This document shows, piece after piece, positions 8,447-16,733 of a DNA stretch of 37,940 nt. The position numbers and the translations under genes were made by a program. The notes below the pieces were generated by a model. The model had not been told where the DNA came from, did not search any database, and worked only from the letters and a program-made list of their open reading frames with translations. The stretch is taken from IMG/VR virus record IMGVR_UViG_3300036766_001059, positions 1 to 37,940 of that record. One strand, 5' to 3'. Position 1 is the first letter of the stretch, and each line of letters begins with the position of its first letter. Origin of the DNA: a virus.

Positions 8447-8506
8447 GTGCCCTCCCTATTCGGGATCGCGGGGGCCGGCCCAGGTCGCGGGTCCGGGTGG
8501 CGACCC

Positions 8507-8854
8507 TCAGTGCTCGTACAAGAAGATGAGCCGGCCGGTCTTGGTGTCTCCGCCGCCGGCCGTCGCGACCTGGAGGCGGTCGAGCACCGGCATCGGAAGC
8601 GCGGCCCCGGGGACGTCCACACCGCCCGTCGTCTGGCCGAGCATCGTCGGCGAGTAGTCCCCGTCGGCGGCGACCGCCGCGACGTCGAGGACCGTCTTGG
8701 CCCCGGGCTCCTCCGTGATCACGATGTCCGGGGTGGACAGCGTGCCGAGCTCGAGCCGGATGAGGCGCAGGACACACGGACCGAGCCGGACGGTCGTGAG
8801 GTCCGTGCCGTCGGCTGCCGTCGTGATCGGGACGCTCCTGGTGAGCAGGCTCAT
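8507..8854 (-). CDS. Putative virion protein, unknown role
   Basis: 115 residues (MSLLTRSVPITTAADGTDLT), with beta strands and a C-terminal DTKTGRLIFLYEH. It overlaps the preceding gene by ATGA at 8854. No family is recognised. Its position directly downstream of the capsid gene and its neighbour suggests a minor capsid or decoration protein. Confidence 0.55.
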   Translation of the reverse strand: MSLLTRSVPITTAADGTDLTTVRLGPCVLRLIRLELGTLSTPDIVITEEPGAKTVLDVAAVAADGDYSPTMLGQTTGGVDVPGAALPMPVLDRLQVATAGGGDTKTGRLIFLYEH

Positions 8855-9153
8855 GGCTCAAGCCCGGCGCCAGAGACATCCGGTCCGGGCTCCGGATCTG
8901 GTTCTGGCTCTGGTGCGCGGTCGGGTCCGGGCTCCGGTTCTGGCACCGCGGCCGCGACCTCGCCCGCCCTGCGCGAGAGCGGCCAGGTCGGCTCGAAGGG
9001 CGCGAACAGGGCCGCCTTGCCGCGGAGCAGTGCGTGGCCGGCCTCCACGGTGTGGCCGGCGAGGACCAGCACATTGCCGTTGTGGTAGAAGGTCGCCTTC
9101 GCGACGTAGTACGCCGGTCCCTCGGATCGGAGGCGCTTCTCGGCCATCGTCAT
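8851..9153 (-). CDS. Small protein with Pro-Glu-Pro repeat tail
   Basis: 100 residues. The first 60 are compact (GPAYYVAKATFYHNGNVLVLAGHTVEAGHA), suggesting a small beta domain. The last third is low-complexity PEPEPGPD-type repeat (about residues 70-93). An ATG at 9153 and one at 9147 share the same AAGGAG ribosome site. It sits between the hairpin after the capsid gene and the next virion gene, the usual place of capsid decoration or head-fibre genes; this role is inference. Confidence 0.55.
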   Translation of the reverse strand: MTMAEKRLRSEGPAYYVAKATFYHNGNVLVLAGHTVEAGHALLRGKAALFAPFEPTWPLSRRAGEVAAAVPEPEPGPDRAPEPEPDPEPGPDVSGAGLEP

Positions 9154-9171
9154 GGTCTCCTTCTCGCGCGT

Positions 9172-9204
9172 CCAGACGGGCCCGGGATGAGCGGGCCCGT
9201 CTGG
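9172..9204 (-). terminator. Strong hairpin downstream of the major capsid gene
   Basis: CCAGACGGGCCCG and CGGGCCCGTCTGG form a perfect 13-bp stem with a 7-base loop, 12 bases past the capsid stop. No T-run follows, so it may act as an attenuator or as a 3' mRNA-stabilising structure that keeps capsid message abundant, rather than as a full intrinsic terminator. Confidence 0.6.
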
Positions 9205-9216
9205 GGGGCGCAGGGA

Positions 9217-10803
9217 CTACTGGACCTTGAGGAGCCGGAACGCGTTGACCGTCAGCAGGCCGGTGTCGTTCCGCCAGCGGGCGAGGATTCCCCGCTCGCT
9301 GAGCGGCTTCCCGTCGCCGTCGAAGAGGTTCGGGATGAACTCGGTCGAGAGGCCGAGCCGGTCGACGATCACGAAGTGCCGGAAGTCCCCCATCAGGAGG
9401 ATCTCCTTGGCGTCCGTCGCGACGTCGTCCATCGCGCTCGCTTCGGCGATCGTGTAGCCGCGGAGCGTCTTGCTGACCGGGTTGTAGATGCTGTCGGCCG
9501 GCTGGCCGGCCGTCCCGAATGCCGGAACCAGCTGGAGGATCGCCATGTTGGCGCACATCTTCGAGCGGCTCCGGAAGCGCGGCGGGACCGCGCCGATGAG
9601 CTTGTCGATGTCGCCGAGGGCGAACACGTTGTCCGTGATCGTCGGGACGATCGATGTCGTGTCGGTGATGAGCCGGGCGACGATCCCGTCCGGCTCGTTC
9701 GTGCCCGAGCCCATGAAGAACTTCGTCGCCTCGAGGTCGTCCTTCGCGATCTGGACCATGCCGCCGAGCTCCGCGGCGATCGCGGCGGCGCCGTAGTCCT
9801 CCTGGTAGACGGCCGTGAACCTGACGAACGAGCTCGCCTCCACAGGCGTGATCGTCGGGTTCGCGACGTCGGCGGGTTCCGAGCCGGTGGACGCTGTGAC
9901 CTCGGTCGCCTTGTAGGCCGCCGTGACGCCCGCGCTCGTGATCGCCTGCCATTCCTTGGTCGTGATCGTCTCGACGCGCGCCCAGTCCGGCTGGCGAAGC
10001 GGGTTGACCGAGCCGTCGCTGGTGAGGACGAACGTCGGATCGATCGTGAACGGGATCGCGTAGCCGCCGTCGGCGTCGCTGTACGTCTGGAGGACCGCGA
10101 GCTTGTCGGCCGAGAGGCTGTCGCGGCCGCGGGCGACGTACTGTGCCCACGCCTCGTGGTATTCCGGCGAGCCCGTCCCGAGGACGCGCCGCGCCACGAC
10201 CCCGGCGGGTCGGTGGCGGGTCGGGATCATCAGCTTCTCGATGTTCGTCTGAGCCTTGGCCTTGTCGGCGACCGTCGGGAACTGGACCTGATCGAGCGCA
10301 CGCATCGCGCCGTCGCGGTAGGCCATCGGCAGGTCGTCGATCGAGCGGACGCGCGTCCGGTAGGCGGCGAGGTCGAAGATGTTGTCGGGCGCCTTGATGA
10401 CGTTCGGGAGGCCGAACAGGGTCCCTTCCCGCTCGACTCCGCGGCCGCTGCCCTCCACCACCTCCTCGATGACCCGTCCGCGGATCTCGAGCTCGGTGAT
10501 CGTGTTCGTGACCTGCTCCAGCAGGCCGTCCTTGCCGGAGATCGCCTCGAACTCCTCGTGCTGAGCCGCGTTGAACGGCTTGCCGTCGGCCTCGAGGTCG
10601 AGCTCGGCCAGACGCGCCCGTAGCTGGGCGTCCGCCCGGCGGTACGCATCCAGCCCCCGGAGGTCCTCGGGCACGACGCCGCCGCTGTACGAAGCGATGC
10701 CGAGCTCGGCCGGTGTGAACTGGCCGAGTCCCACCCCGACGGGGCGGTAGACAGCGTGCGCGGCCACCGCGCCCGCGTAGCGCTCGAGGGGAATCTTGTT
10801 CAT
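9217..10803 (-). CDS. Major capsid protein, HK97 fold, with N-terminal scaffold-like region
   Basis: 528 residues. About the first 200 include a helical, charged segment (AQLRARLAELDLEADGKPFN, GLLEQVTNTITELEIRGRVIEEV) typical of the delta domain that is cut off during prohead maturation. The HK97 core follows: SDADGGYAIPFTIDPTFV, then the P-domain and E-loop region (ITTKEWQAITSAGVTAAYKA) and late strands ILLMGDFRHFVIVDRLG. The C-terminal ARWRNDTGLLTVNAFRLLKVQ is a standard ending. The ATG overlaps the protease stop (ATGA). The cut site is not visible by eye. Confidence 0.93.
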   Translation of the reverse strand: MNKIPLERYAGAVAAHAVYRPVGVGLGQFTPAELGIASYSGGVVPEDLRGLDAYRRADAQLRARLAELDLEADGKPFNAAQHEEFEAISGKDGLLEQVTNTITELEIRGRVIEEVVEGSGRGVEREGTLFGLPNVIKAPDNIFDLAAYRTRVRSIDDLPMAYRDGAMRALDQVQFPTVADKAKAQTNIEKLMIPTRHRPAGVVARRVLGTGSPEYHEAWAQYVARGRDSLSADKLAVLQTYSDADGGYAIPFTIDPTFVLTSDGSVNPLRQPDWARVETITTKEWQAITSAGVTAAYKATEVTASTGSEPADVANPTITPVEASSFVRFTAVYQEDYGAAAIAAELGGMVQIAKDDLEATKFFMGSGTNEPDGIVARLITDTTSIVPTITDNVFALGDIDKLIGAVPPRFRSRSKMCANMAILQLVPAFGTAGQPADSIYNPVSKTLRGYTIAEASAMDDVATDAKEILLMGDFRHFVIVDRLGLSTEFIPNLFDGDGKPLSERGILARWRNDTGLLTVNAFRLLKVQ

Positions 10804-12152
10804 CGGATCTTTCCTTTCATGCGCTTGTTCCAGCCCGGATCCGGGCGGCCGATCGAGGCGGCGCTCGCCGCCCGGTTGAGGGGGATGACTGCGGCCGCGG
10901 AGCGAACCGCGTTCGCCTTGGGCTGGAGCCGGCGGACGGTGGCCTCGAGCGTGTCGATCCGATCCACCATGCCGGCAGCTAGCGCCTTGCTGGCGAGGAG
11001 CGTCCGTCCCTCGCCGTAGCCGCTCGCGACGGCGTGAGGTGTCGCGCCGCGCCCTTTCGCAACGTCGTTGAGGAACATTCCATAGAAGGCGTCGACCTGG
11101 TCCTGGATCGCGGCACGCGCCTCGTCGCCGAGCGGCTCGAACGGGTTGCCCTCGGTCTTGTACGGGCCGGCGCTGATGAGGGTCGTCTTGATCCCGGCCA
11201 GCTGCTCGGCCTGGCTCATGTCCTCATGCGCGGCGTAGACGCCGATCGAGCCAACCTCGCCCGAAGGCGTCATCGCGATCTCGGTCATGTTCGACGCGAG
11301 CCAGTAGGCGGCGGACGCGCACAGGGTGTTGATCTGGGCGACGATCGGCTTGGCACCCTTCGAGAGGCCACGCAGTTCCGCGGCGAATTCGGGGGCGCCA
11401 TCGACCGACCCGCCCGGCGAATCGATGTCGAACACGACCGCCTGGACGGCCGGGTCGACGAGGGCGCTGCGCAGGAGAGAACGCAGCTCGTCGATGCTGG
11501 TCCCACCTGACATGGCGCCCATCAGACTCTCGCGCTGCGTGATGAGCCCGTACATCGGGATGATCGCGACTGAGCCCGCGATCGCGGCACCCGTGCGATC
11601 ACCGTTCTGCGCCTTCGCCACGGCCAGGCGATCGTCGATCTCTTCGGACGACAGCACCACGCCGGCGACCCGATTGCGGAGGAGGTCGACCATGAATGTG
11701 AGCACCTGCGGCTGGACCGCCCACGGGCGTTCGTGGAGTGCCTTCGTGATATGGCGGTACGAGCGCGGGGCGATCAGGGCGAGATCGGGCGAGCCGGCCT
11801 CGGCGGCCGTGCCCATCCCGTCGTCCATGTGCGCCTGCGCGTGCGCCTCGACGTCGGCGCGGTCGGCGGCCGGGACGTCCGACTGGCCGACGCGGGACAT
11901 GATCGCCCGGCAGCCGCCCAGGTTCGCCGCACCGGGGTTCCCGTCAGCGTCGACCATGTGGTGGGGGAAGCTCGAGTCGGCCTTCGCGTCCGGGTAGCCG
12001 TCGCCATCGGGGTCGTTGCCCGCCGGATCGTGCCAGGCGTACATGCCGTTGCCGCGGGCCTTCGTGACCGGCGTCGCGAGACGCGCCTCCTCGGCCGGGC
12101 CGTCCCAGGGCGTGTCGACCGTGGCCGTGCTGTGGACAGGATTGGCTGGCAT
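10800..12152 (-). CDS. Prohead protease, SppA/S49-type (ClpP fold)
   Basis: 450 residues from ATG 12152. The S49 catalytic Ser is Ser280 in CASAAYW, and the Lys is Lys332 in ISAGPYKTEGNPFEP; the 52-residue gap equals that of Bacillus SppA (Ser147/Lys199). PMYGLI and FDIDSPGGSV are further family motifs. The first 140 residues hold a separate region (FPHHMVDADGNPGAANLGGC, then ADVEAHAQAHMDDG) like one seen in other phage head proteases. It would cleave scaffold and capsid N-termini. A GTG at 12275 extends the frame over tandem repeats but lacks a usable ribosome site; GAGG precedes 12152. Confidence 0.9.
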   Translation of the reverse strand: MPANPVHSTATVDTPWDGPAEEARLATPVTKARGNGMYAWHDPAGNDPDGDGYPDAKADSSFPHHMVDADGNPGAANLGGCRAIMSRVGQSDVPAADRADVEAHAQAHMDDGMGTAAEAGSPDLALIAPRSYRHITKALHERPWAVQPQVLTFMVDLLRNRVAGVVLSSEEIDDRLAVAKAQNGDRTGAAIAGSVAIIPMYGLITQRESLMGAMSGGTSIDELRSLLRSALVDPAVQAVVFDIDSPGGSVDGAPEFAAELRGLSKGAKPIVAQINTLCASAAYWLASNMTEIAMTPSGEVGSIGVYAAHEDMSQAEQLAGIKTTLISAGPYKTEGNPFEPLGDEARAAIQDQVDAFYGMFLNDVAKGRGATPHAVASGYGEGRTLLASKALAAGMVDRIDTLEATVRRLQPKANAVRSAAAVIPLNRAASAASIGRPDPGWNKRMKGKIR

Positions 12153-12190
12153 GGCCCTCAGTCTCCGGCGCCCGGGGGGGTGCACGTCAA

Positions 12191-12266
12191 GGGTGCAGAC
12201 GGGTGCAAGTTGCGGGATGCCGGGGGGTGCAGACGGGTGCAGACGGGTGCAGACGGGTGCAAGTTG
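12191..12266. repeat. Tandem direct repeats upstream of the protease gene
   Basis: The unit GGGTGCAGAC occurs at 12191-12200, 12225-12234, 12235-12244 and 12245-12254. Each cluster ends in GGGTGCAAGTTG (12201-12212 and 12255-12266). The array lies in the 128-base gap between the protease gene and the gene at 12281. It could be a protein-binding array or a product of replication slippage. It could also be read as a Cys-rich N-terminal extension of the protease. Confidence 0.7.
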
Positions 12267-12280
12267 GGCTGGCACCCCCT

Positions 12281-12979
12281 TCAGGCAGGCGGGCCGACCA
12301 GGACGATGACCTGCGAATAGCCTCGACGAGTCCCCGCTGATCGCAGCCTCACAACACCACCGCCGGTCGCCGTGACGGACGCGGATCGAGCGGTCGCCTC
12401 AACGAGGGTGGCCGCTCCGCCGCCCATCGCGACCATGCTCTCCAGGCGACCCGTCGCGATGGCGTTCATCACCACCCCGCCGCCGGTCAGAGAAACAGCG
12501 CCCTCGTGCGCTTCTGCCGAGGTGCCCGTCGCCGTCACAGTGACGGCGCCGCCGCCCGACGCCGTCACGGTCACCTCCGTGATCGGAGAAACAGGCCGGA
12601 GCTCGACGCCGGCGGCGTGGGGAGCGGGGATCGAGCCGAGTGCGCCACGCTCGACATCGATCCAGTCCGGCGCCACGCTGCGCACGTAGACGTAGGAATC
12701 GTCGAGCCGGAGGACCTCTCCCGCCCGGACGACGGCCGTGCCTGGGTTGCCCCCTGAGACGACATAGGCGAGGGCGTCATCGAGCTCGGCCTGCGCCGCG
12801 GCGAGCGCGCCGAGGCGCCGGTCGATCATCGCGCCGTGCTCCTGGCCGCGGGCTCCGGCGAGCGCCAGCTCAGCCTCGTCGACATCCGCCTGCAGCTCGG
12901 CGATCTCTCCGGCGTTGAACGACAGGCGCAGGCGCGGGGTCAGCGCATCGATCGATTGAGCGAGACGTGCGTTGACCAC
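12281..12979 (-). CDS. Hypothetical protein with coiled-coil start and repetitive beta C-terminus
   Basis: 232 residues from GTG 12979. Residues about 10-70 form a likely coiled coil (EIAELQADVDEAELALAGAR). A small mid-domain (VVRAGEVLRLDDSYVYVRSV) precedes a C-terminal third of repeated Val/Thr/Gly strands (EVTVTASGGGAVTVTATG, SASVTATGGGVVRL). It lies between portal and protease, where head proteins are often found. The repeated strands could form a beta-helix or decoration domain. No family is recognised. Confidence 0.6.
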   Translation of the reverse strand: MVNARLAQSIDALTPRLRLSFNAGEIAELQADVDEAELALAGARGQEHGAMIDRRLGALAAAQAELDDALAYVVSGGNPGTAVVRAGEVLRLDDSYVYVRSVAPDWIDVERGALGSIPAPHAAGVELRPVSPITEVTVTASGGGAVTVTATGTSAEAHEGAVSLTGGGVVMNAIATGRLESMVAMGGGAATLVEATARSASVTATGGGVVRLRSAGTRRGYSQVIVLVGPPA

Positions 12980-12980
12980 G

Positions 12981-14621
12981 TCACTCGCCCCTCAGCCGCC
13001 GCTTGATCGTGTCCGGGCTGACCGACAGCGCCCGGGCCACGCTGTTGTTGCCGGCCGGCTGGCCGAGCCGGAGGAGCTCGATCCGCTTGGCGACCACCTG
13101 ATCGCGGGTCACGATCTGACCGGGCCCGCCGGCGCGCGCCGGCAGCTGCGGCACGTCGGCGACCGGCTCGAACATGCTCGGGTAGGCGGCGAGGATCGGG
13201 TGGCCCGCCGGGATGATGACGCCCGCCGGGATCGTGCCCATCGAGGCATAGGGCACATCGATCGACCAGAACTCGCGCGGCGCGCGGTAGGCGGCGGCGG
13301 GCTCGTTGAGGGGCGGCAGGAGCTGGACCGAGGTCATCCCGGTGTGCACGAGGAGATTCATGTCCCCGGTCACGACCGCGGCGACCGTCGAATCGGGGGT
13401 GAAGCCATCCTTGACCAGCTGGCCGATCGTCGCGCCCTGCTTCTGGATGATGTCGGCCTGGTCGGCGACGTCCGAGCGGAGGAAGGCAACGCTGCGATCG
13501 TCGAACCAGAGGCGCGTGCCCTCGCGCGGCGGGCGGATGATCGTCTCGAGCGACCCGGCCATGTCGCCCCACAGCGGGCGGAGGGTCGCGTCGCCGACGA
13601 GGCGGGCGGCCGAACCGAAGTTGCCAGCATTGAGCGAGCTGCCCTGCAGGCCTTCCGAGAGCGCCGCGACGACCGGGTGCATTCCCGTGAGCGCCGCGAT
13701 GCGGGTCTCCGCTCGAGCCTGGATCTTCGCGAAGTCCATGCCGTCGGGTCCAAACCCGAGCCCGACCGGCGTGGGCTCGACGCCGCCGCCGAAGTAGATC
13801 GTCTTGAACCCGCGAGTGATCCCGCGGTGCTCCTGCTCGGCGAGCTCGATCCATTCGAGCGCCTTGTCCTTGCCCATCGACGCAGGGAACTTGACTGCGA
13901 GGTTCGGGGTCATCGCGTGGTTGAAGAACGCGAGCTTCCCGCGCGTCGCGCCGTTGTCGGCCATGATCTCCTGGAGGCCCGCCGTGAGGAGGCTGATCCC
14001 GCGATTGCGGGCCAGCGGGTCCTTCGTCGGCGCGAAATGGGCGATCTCGTCCGGCCCGAACGTGATGACCGGCTCGCCTGAGCCGTAACCGCCGGGGTGG
14101 TAGCCGAAGCCGATGATCTCGGCGTCGGGATCCCACGACCCGAGTTCGGTCGCTCGGCCCCGTGAGCCATAGGCGATCGACATCCAGTCCGGCCGCTCGC
14201 GGCGCAGGGCGTCCGTCCTCCCGAGGACGAAGCCGTTTCCGCCGAGGTCTGCATCGAGGATGGCACTCTGGAGGAGGTCGCGTGTCGTCTTGCCCGGCTC
14301 GGGCCGCTCGAGGATCCGGAGCGCCGGCGTGCCGAACAGGTTGCCGGGCTGGCCGTTGCGCATCTGCTGGAAGCGGAACGTCGCGTCGCTGAACAGGCGG
14401 GCCCGAATGGCGAGCGACGAGAACACGACGGGGTTGCGCAGGTAGCCGCCCGCGACCAGGCTGGCGAACGTCCCGTCCGGCGTCTCTTCCTGCTGGCTGG
14501 CCATCGTCGTCTGGAGGAACATGCCGAGACCGCCGAGACCCCACAGTCCGACCCAGTCGTCGAACGAGTTCACCGCCCCCGCGGCGCGACGGGGCGCGAA
14601 TGTCTCGATCAGCGCGGCCAT
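12981..14621 (-). CDS. Portal protein (HK97 family) with C-terminal HTH-like tail
   Basis: 546 residues, longer than the usual 400-450 for this family. Core portal signatures: ARLFSDATFRFQQM near residue 60, FGPDEIAHFAPTKDPLARNRGISLL, WIELAEQEHRGITRGFKTIY, and ALTGMHPVVAALSEGLQGSSLN. It forms the dodecameric ring for DNA entry. The last 45 residues (DQVVAKRIELLRLGQP...NSVARALSVSPDTIKRRLRGE) look like a helix-turn-helix, uncommon in portals. The ATG at 14621 is inside the end of the upstream small membrane gene. Confidence 0.93.
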   Translation of the reverse strand: MAALIETFAPRRAAGAVNSFDDWVGLWGLGGLGMFLQTTMASQQEETPDGTFASLVAGGYLRNPVVFSSLAIRARLFSDATFRFQQMRNGQPGNLFGTPALRILERPEPGKTTRDLLQSAILDADLGGNGFVLGRTDALRRERPDWMSIAYGSRGRATELGSWDPDAEIIGFGYHPGGYGSGEPVITFGPDEIAHFAPTKDPLARNRGISLLTAGLQEIMADNGATRGKLAFFNHAMTPNLAVKFPASMGKDKALEWIELAEQEHRGITRGFKTIYFGGGVEPTPVGLGFGPDGMDFAKIQARAETRIAALTGMHPVVAALSEGLQGSSLNAGNFGSAARLVGDATLRPLWGDMAGSLETIIRPPREGTRLWFDDRSVAFLRSDVADQADIIQKQGATIGQLVKDGFTPDSTVAAVVTGDMNLLVHTGMTSVQLLPPLNEPAAAYRAPREFWSIDVPYASMGTIPAGVIIPAGHPILAAYPSMFEPVADVPQLPARAGGPGQIVTRDQVVAKRIELLRLGQPAGNNSVARALSVSPDTIKRRLRGE

Positions 14622-14854
14622 GTGAGCTTCCTCACCTGGGCCGGGTCGAACGTCACGAGCAGCAGCAGCGCGATGCCGGCGGAGATCTTGCCGGCAGGCG
14701 GGAAGACGTCGGCGACGCCGGCCACGATGAGCCCGAGGCCGACGATCGCGATCAGCAGGGCACCGAGTAGCCGCACGCGACGACGGAGCTCCGCGATGCG
14801 CGTTCGAGCGGAGGCCAGGAGCCGTGCGCGTCTCGTCACCGGACCATCACCCAT
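14609..14854 (-). CDS. Small membrane protein between terminase and portal
   Basis: 81 residues. A basic N-terminus (TRRARLLASARTRIAELRRRVR) is followed by two hydrophobic segments (LLGALLIAIVGLGLIVAGVA and ISAGIALLLLVTF). ATG 14854 has GAGG 7 bases upstream; a GTG at 14839 giving a GTGA overlap with the terminase stop is an alternative. No family is recognised. Small two-span proteins here could be head-assembly or membrane-linked accessory proteins. Confidence 0.6.
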   Translation of the reverse strand: MGDGPVTRRARLLASARTRIAELRRRVRLLGALLIAIVGLGLIVAGVADVFPPAGKISAGIALLLLVTFDPAQVRKLTWPR

Positions 14855-16635
14855 GGTTCTGCCTCGGGTTCCCCGCTCAGGACGCCGGCGGCGATCGCAT
14901 CGGTGCGAGCCTCCCAGGAGAGGTTGCCGGCCATGGCCAGGTCGATCTTGAGCTGGGATCCCTCGCGCTCCTTCTGGATCGTCCAGAGCCGCTCGTTCCG
15001 GTCGTCCCGGGCGTTGACGAAGCGCTTGTGGGCGTGGCCGATGTGGGCGGTGAACGCAGGATCTCCGTCGTTCGTGCACTCGCCCGAGACGATCGCCTTG
15101 GCGTAGTTCGAGGTCGCGTAGCCGATCGGCCGCTCGCGATAGGTGAACCACTCGACGACCCGCTCCTTGCCCCACCGGCCGACCCAGGCTGCGATCTCGC
15201 TGTCCCAGTCGGGCGGATCCGCGTACAGCCGCCAGACGTTGAAGTCGGTGAACGCGTCGGTCATGGCGACGTCGACGAGGTCGCGCGGGATGTGTCGGTC
15301 GGGATAGTCAGCGGGGTCCCAGTGGCCGAACTGCTGCTGGAAGCCCGTCAGGATCTCGGTGGCCACGAGGCCCGTGTGGTCCGGCGAGCGGTGTGGATCG
15401 ACCGAGCCACGCGAACCGTCGAAGCCGAGGACCACAAGCGCCCCCTTCGGGATGCGGTACGGGATCCGCTGGCCGGTCTCAACGTCGATCACCGCGAGAC
15501 CGGTGTCCGGATCCGTCACCCAGCGCCGGTTCCGCTTCCAGGCCTCGGCATCGAAGGCGATCTCGGTCCGTTGCTTGGCTCGGTTCAGCCAGACACGCTC
15601 GGCGTAATCCGGGTCCGCGTCGGCCGACAGGAACTGGAGCGACGCAATGCCGTCGGGATCCGCCCAGGCCATCTTGCTGGGCCCGGTCGCGTCGATGATC
15701 GCCTCGCGCAGCCCCGCCAGGTTGAACGAATCGTCCTCGTTCCGGATCCTGATCCGGGCGTCGGCCCAGCGGTAGAAGAAGAACATGCGGCTCGCGTGGG
15801 CCGCCTCACCCGTCAGCTTCTTGGCCGCGTCGTGGAGCTCCTCGAGGACCGATCCCTCACCGGGCGCGTACATCGTCGTGGCATGCATCTCCCAGGGCTC
15901 GGCGATCGGGCGCTTGGACAGGTTGCCGCGCGTCGTCTGATGCGCCTCCTTGTGGCGGGGCAGCGTCCAGCGGTGCGGCTCCTCCTTGCCCTGGAACGTC
16001 GTCTTGCCGCCGTCGCGCGAATCGGGCGCGGTGGCCAGGGCCTTCGCCTCGCCCGAGCCGTCGCGCCGGACGATCCGCTCCTCCCAGACGTCGAACTGCG
16101 CCGACGCCGGGCCGAGCTCGATCATCTTGCGCATCGCGTCCCAGCTGGTGTCCTCGGCCTGCTCCTTGGCGAACGCGAACAGGAAGACCGACGGCGAGGT
16201 GACCGGCCGGCCGACCGGCAGCCAGCGCTTCCCCGAGCGGCGGAAGCCGTCGCACCGGACCGGGCCGTCCTCGGACAGCTCGGCCGCGCAGGTCGCCGCG
16301 AGGCGCTCGGACTTCAGGGTGCCCTTGCGGGTCATCACGACGACCGTGTCGAACCGGCGGCGCCCACACTTCCCGTTGCCCGCCGAGCACCGCCACGCGC
16401 TGCCGGCCGTGTCGGCCGGGTCGACGTCGAAGCGGCAGACCCCCGGATGCTGGGGCGGATAGACCTGGTAGGCGCGCTCGAGCAGCGCCCGATCCTCGGC
16501 GTCGAGCCGGTATGGCTTACCCAGGAGGTCACCCGGACCGAAGGTCAGCATCGATTCCTGCCAGTCGACGACCTGCGACCCGAGCGAAGGCCAGTTGCCA
16601 TCGTCCTCGAGCGGCGGCACGACGAACGTGCTCAT
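14836..16635 (-). CDS. Terminase large subunit
   Basis: 599 residues from ATG 16635. This is the packaging motor: an N-terminal ATPase plus a C-terminal RNase H-like nuclease. The ATPase part shows a deviant Walker A (TRKGTLKSE, about 102-110), SPSVFLFAFAKEQAEDTSW as the adenine/Q region, an EEPH sequence (218-221) at the Walker B/catalytic Glu position, and YAPGEGSVLEELHDAAKKL. The nuclease starts at VVLGFDGSRGSVD with Asp406. Cys residues at about 67, 83 and 90 precede Walker A, possibly metal-binding. The ATG overlaps a 33-residue gene. The long frame to 16950 is shadow. Confidence 0.88.
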   Translation of the reverse strand: MSTFVVPPLEDDGNWPSLGSQVVDWQESMLTFGPGDLLGKPYRLDAEDRALLERAYQVYPPQHPGVCRFDVDPADTAGSAWRCSAGNGKCGRRRFDTVVVMTRKGTLKSERLAATCAAELSEDGPVRCDGFRRSGKRWLPVGRPVTSPSVFLFAFAKEQAEDTSWDAMRKMIELGPASAQFDVWEERIVRRDGSGEAKALATAPDSRDGGKTTFQGKEEPHRWTLPRHKEAHQTTRGNLSKRPIAEPWEMHATTMYAPGEGSVLEELHDAAKKLTGEAAHASRMFFFYRWADARIRIRNEDDSFNLAGLREAIIDATGPSKMAWADPDGIASLQFLSADADPDYAERVWLNRAKQRTEIAFDAEAWKRNRRWVTDPDTGLAVIDVETGQRIPYRIPKGALVVLGFDGSRGSVDPHRSPDHTGLVATEILTGFQQQFGHWDPADYPDRHIPRDLVDVAMTDAFTDFNVWRLYADPPDWDSEIAAWVGRWGKERVVEWFTYRERPIGYATSNYAKAIVSGECTNDGDPAFTAHIGHAHKRFVNARDDRNERLWTIQKEREGSQLKIDLAMAGNLSWEARTDAIAAGVLSGEPEAEPWVMVR

Positions 16636-16733
16636 GCGCTGAGCCGCTCCAGCCGGCTTCGCATCGTCGGAGAGAGCTGAGCCAGGGCGACCGAGATGGG
16701 TTCGCGGAAGCCCGATCCGACGGGGCGCTTCAC
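16632..16733 (-). CDS. 33-residue ORF between small and large terminase
   Basis: A GTG at 16733 overlaps the small terminase stop (GTGA), and the TGA at 16632 overlaps the large terminase start (ATGA). The peptide reads VKRPVGSGFREPISVALAQL, then SPTMRSRLERLSA, with an amphipathic helical second half. Perfect coupling at both ends makes translation likely. It may link terminase subunits or serve only to pass ribosomes on. No known family. Confidence 0.5.
   Translation of the reverse strand: MKRPVGSGFREPISVALAQLSPTMRSRLERLSA

Noticed and set aside
12191-12266. CRISPR-like array
   Set aside because: Units are 10 bases and adjoining with no unique spacers; a simple tandem repeat fits better.
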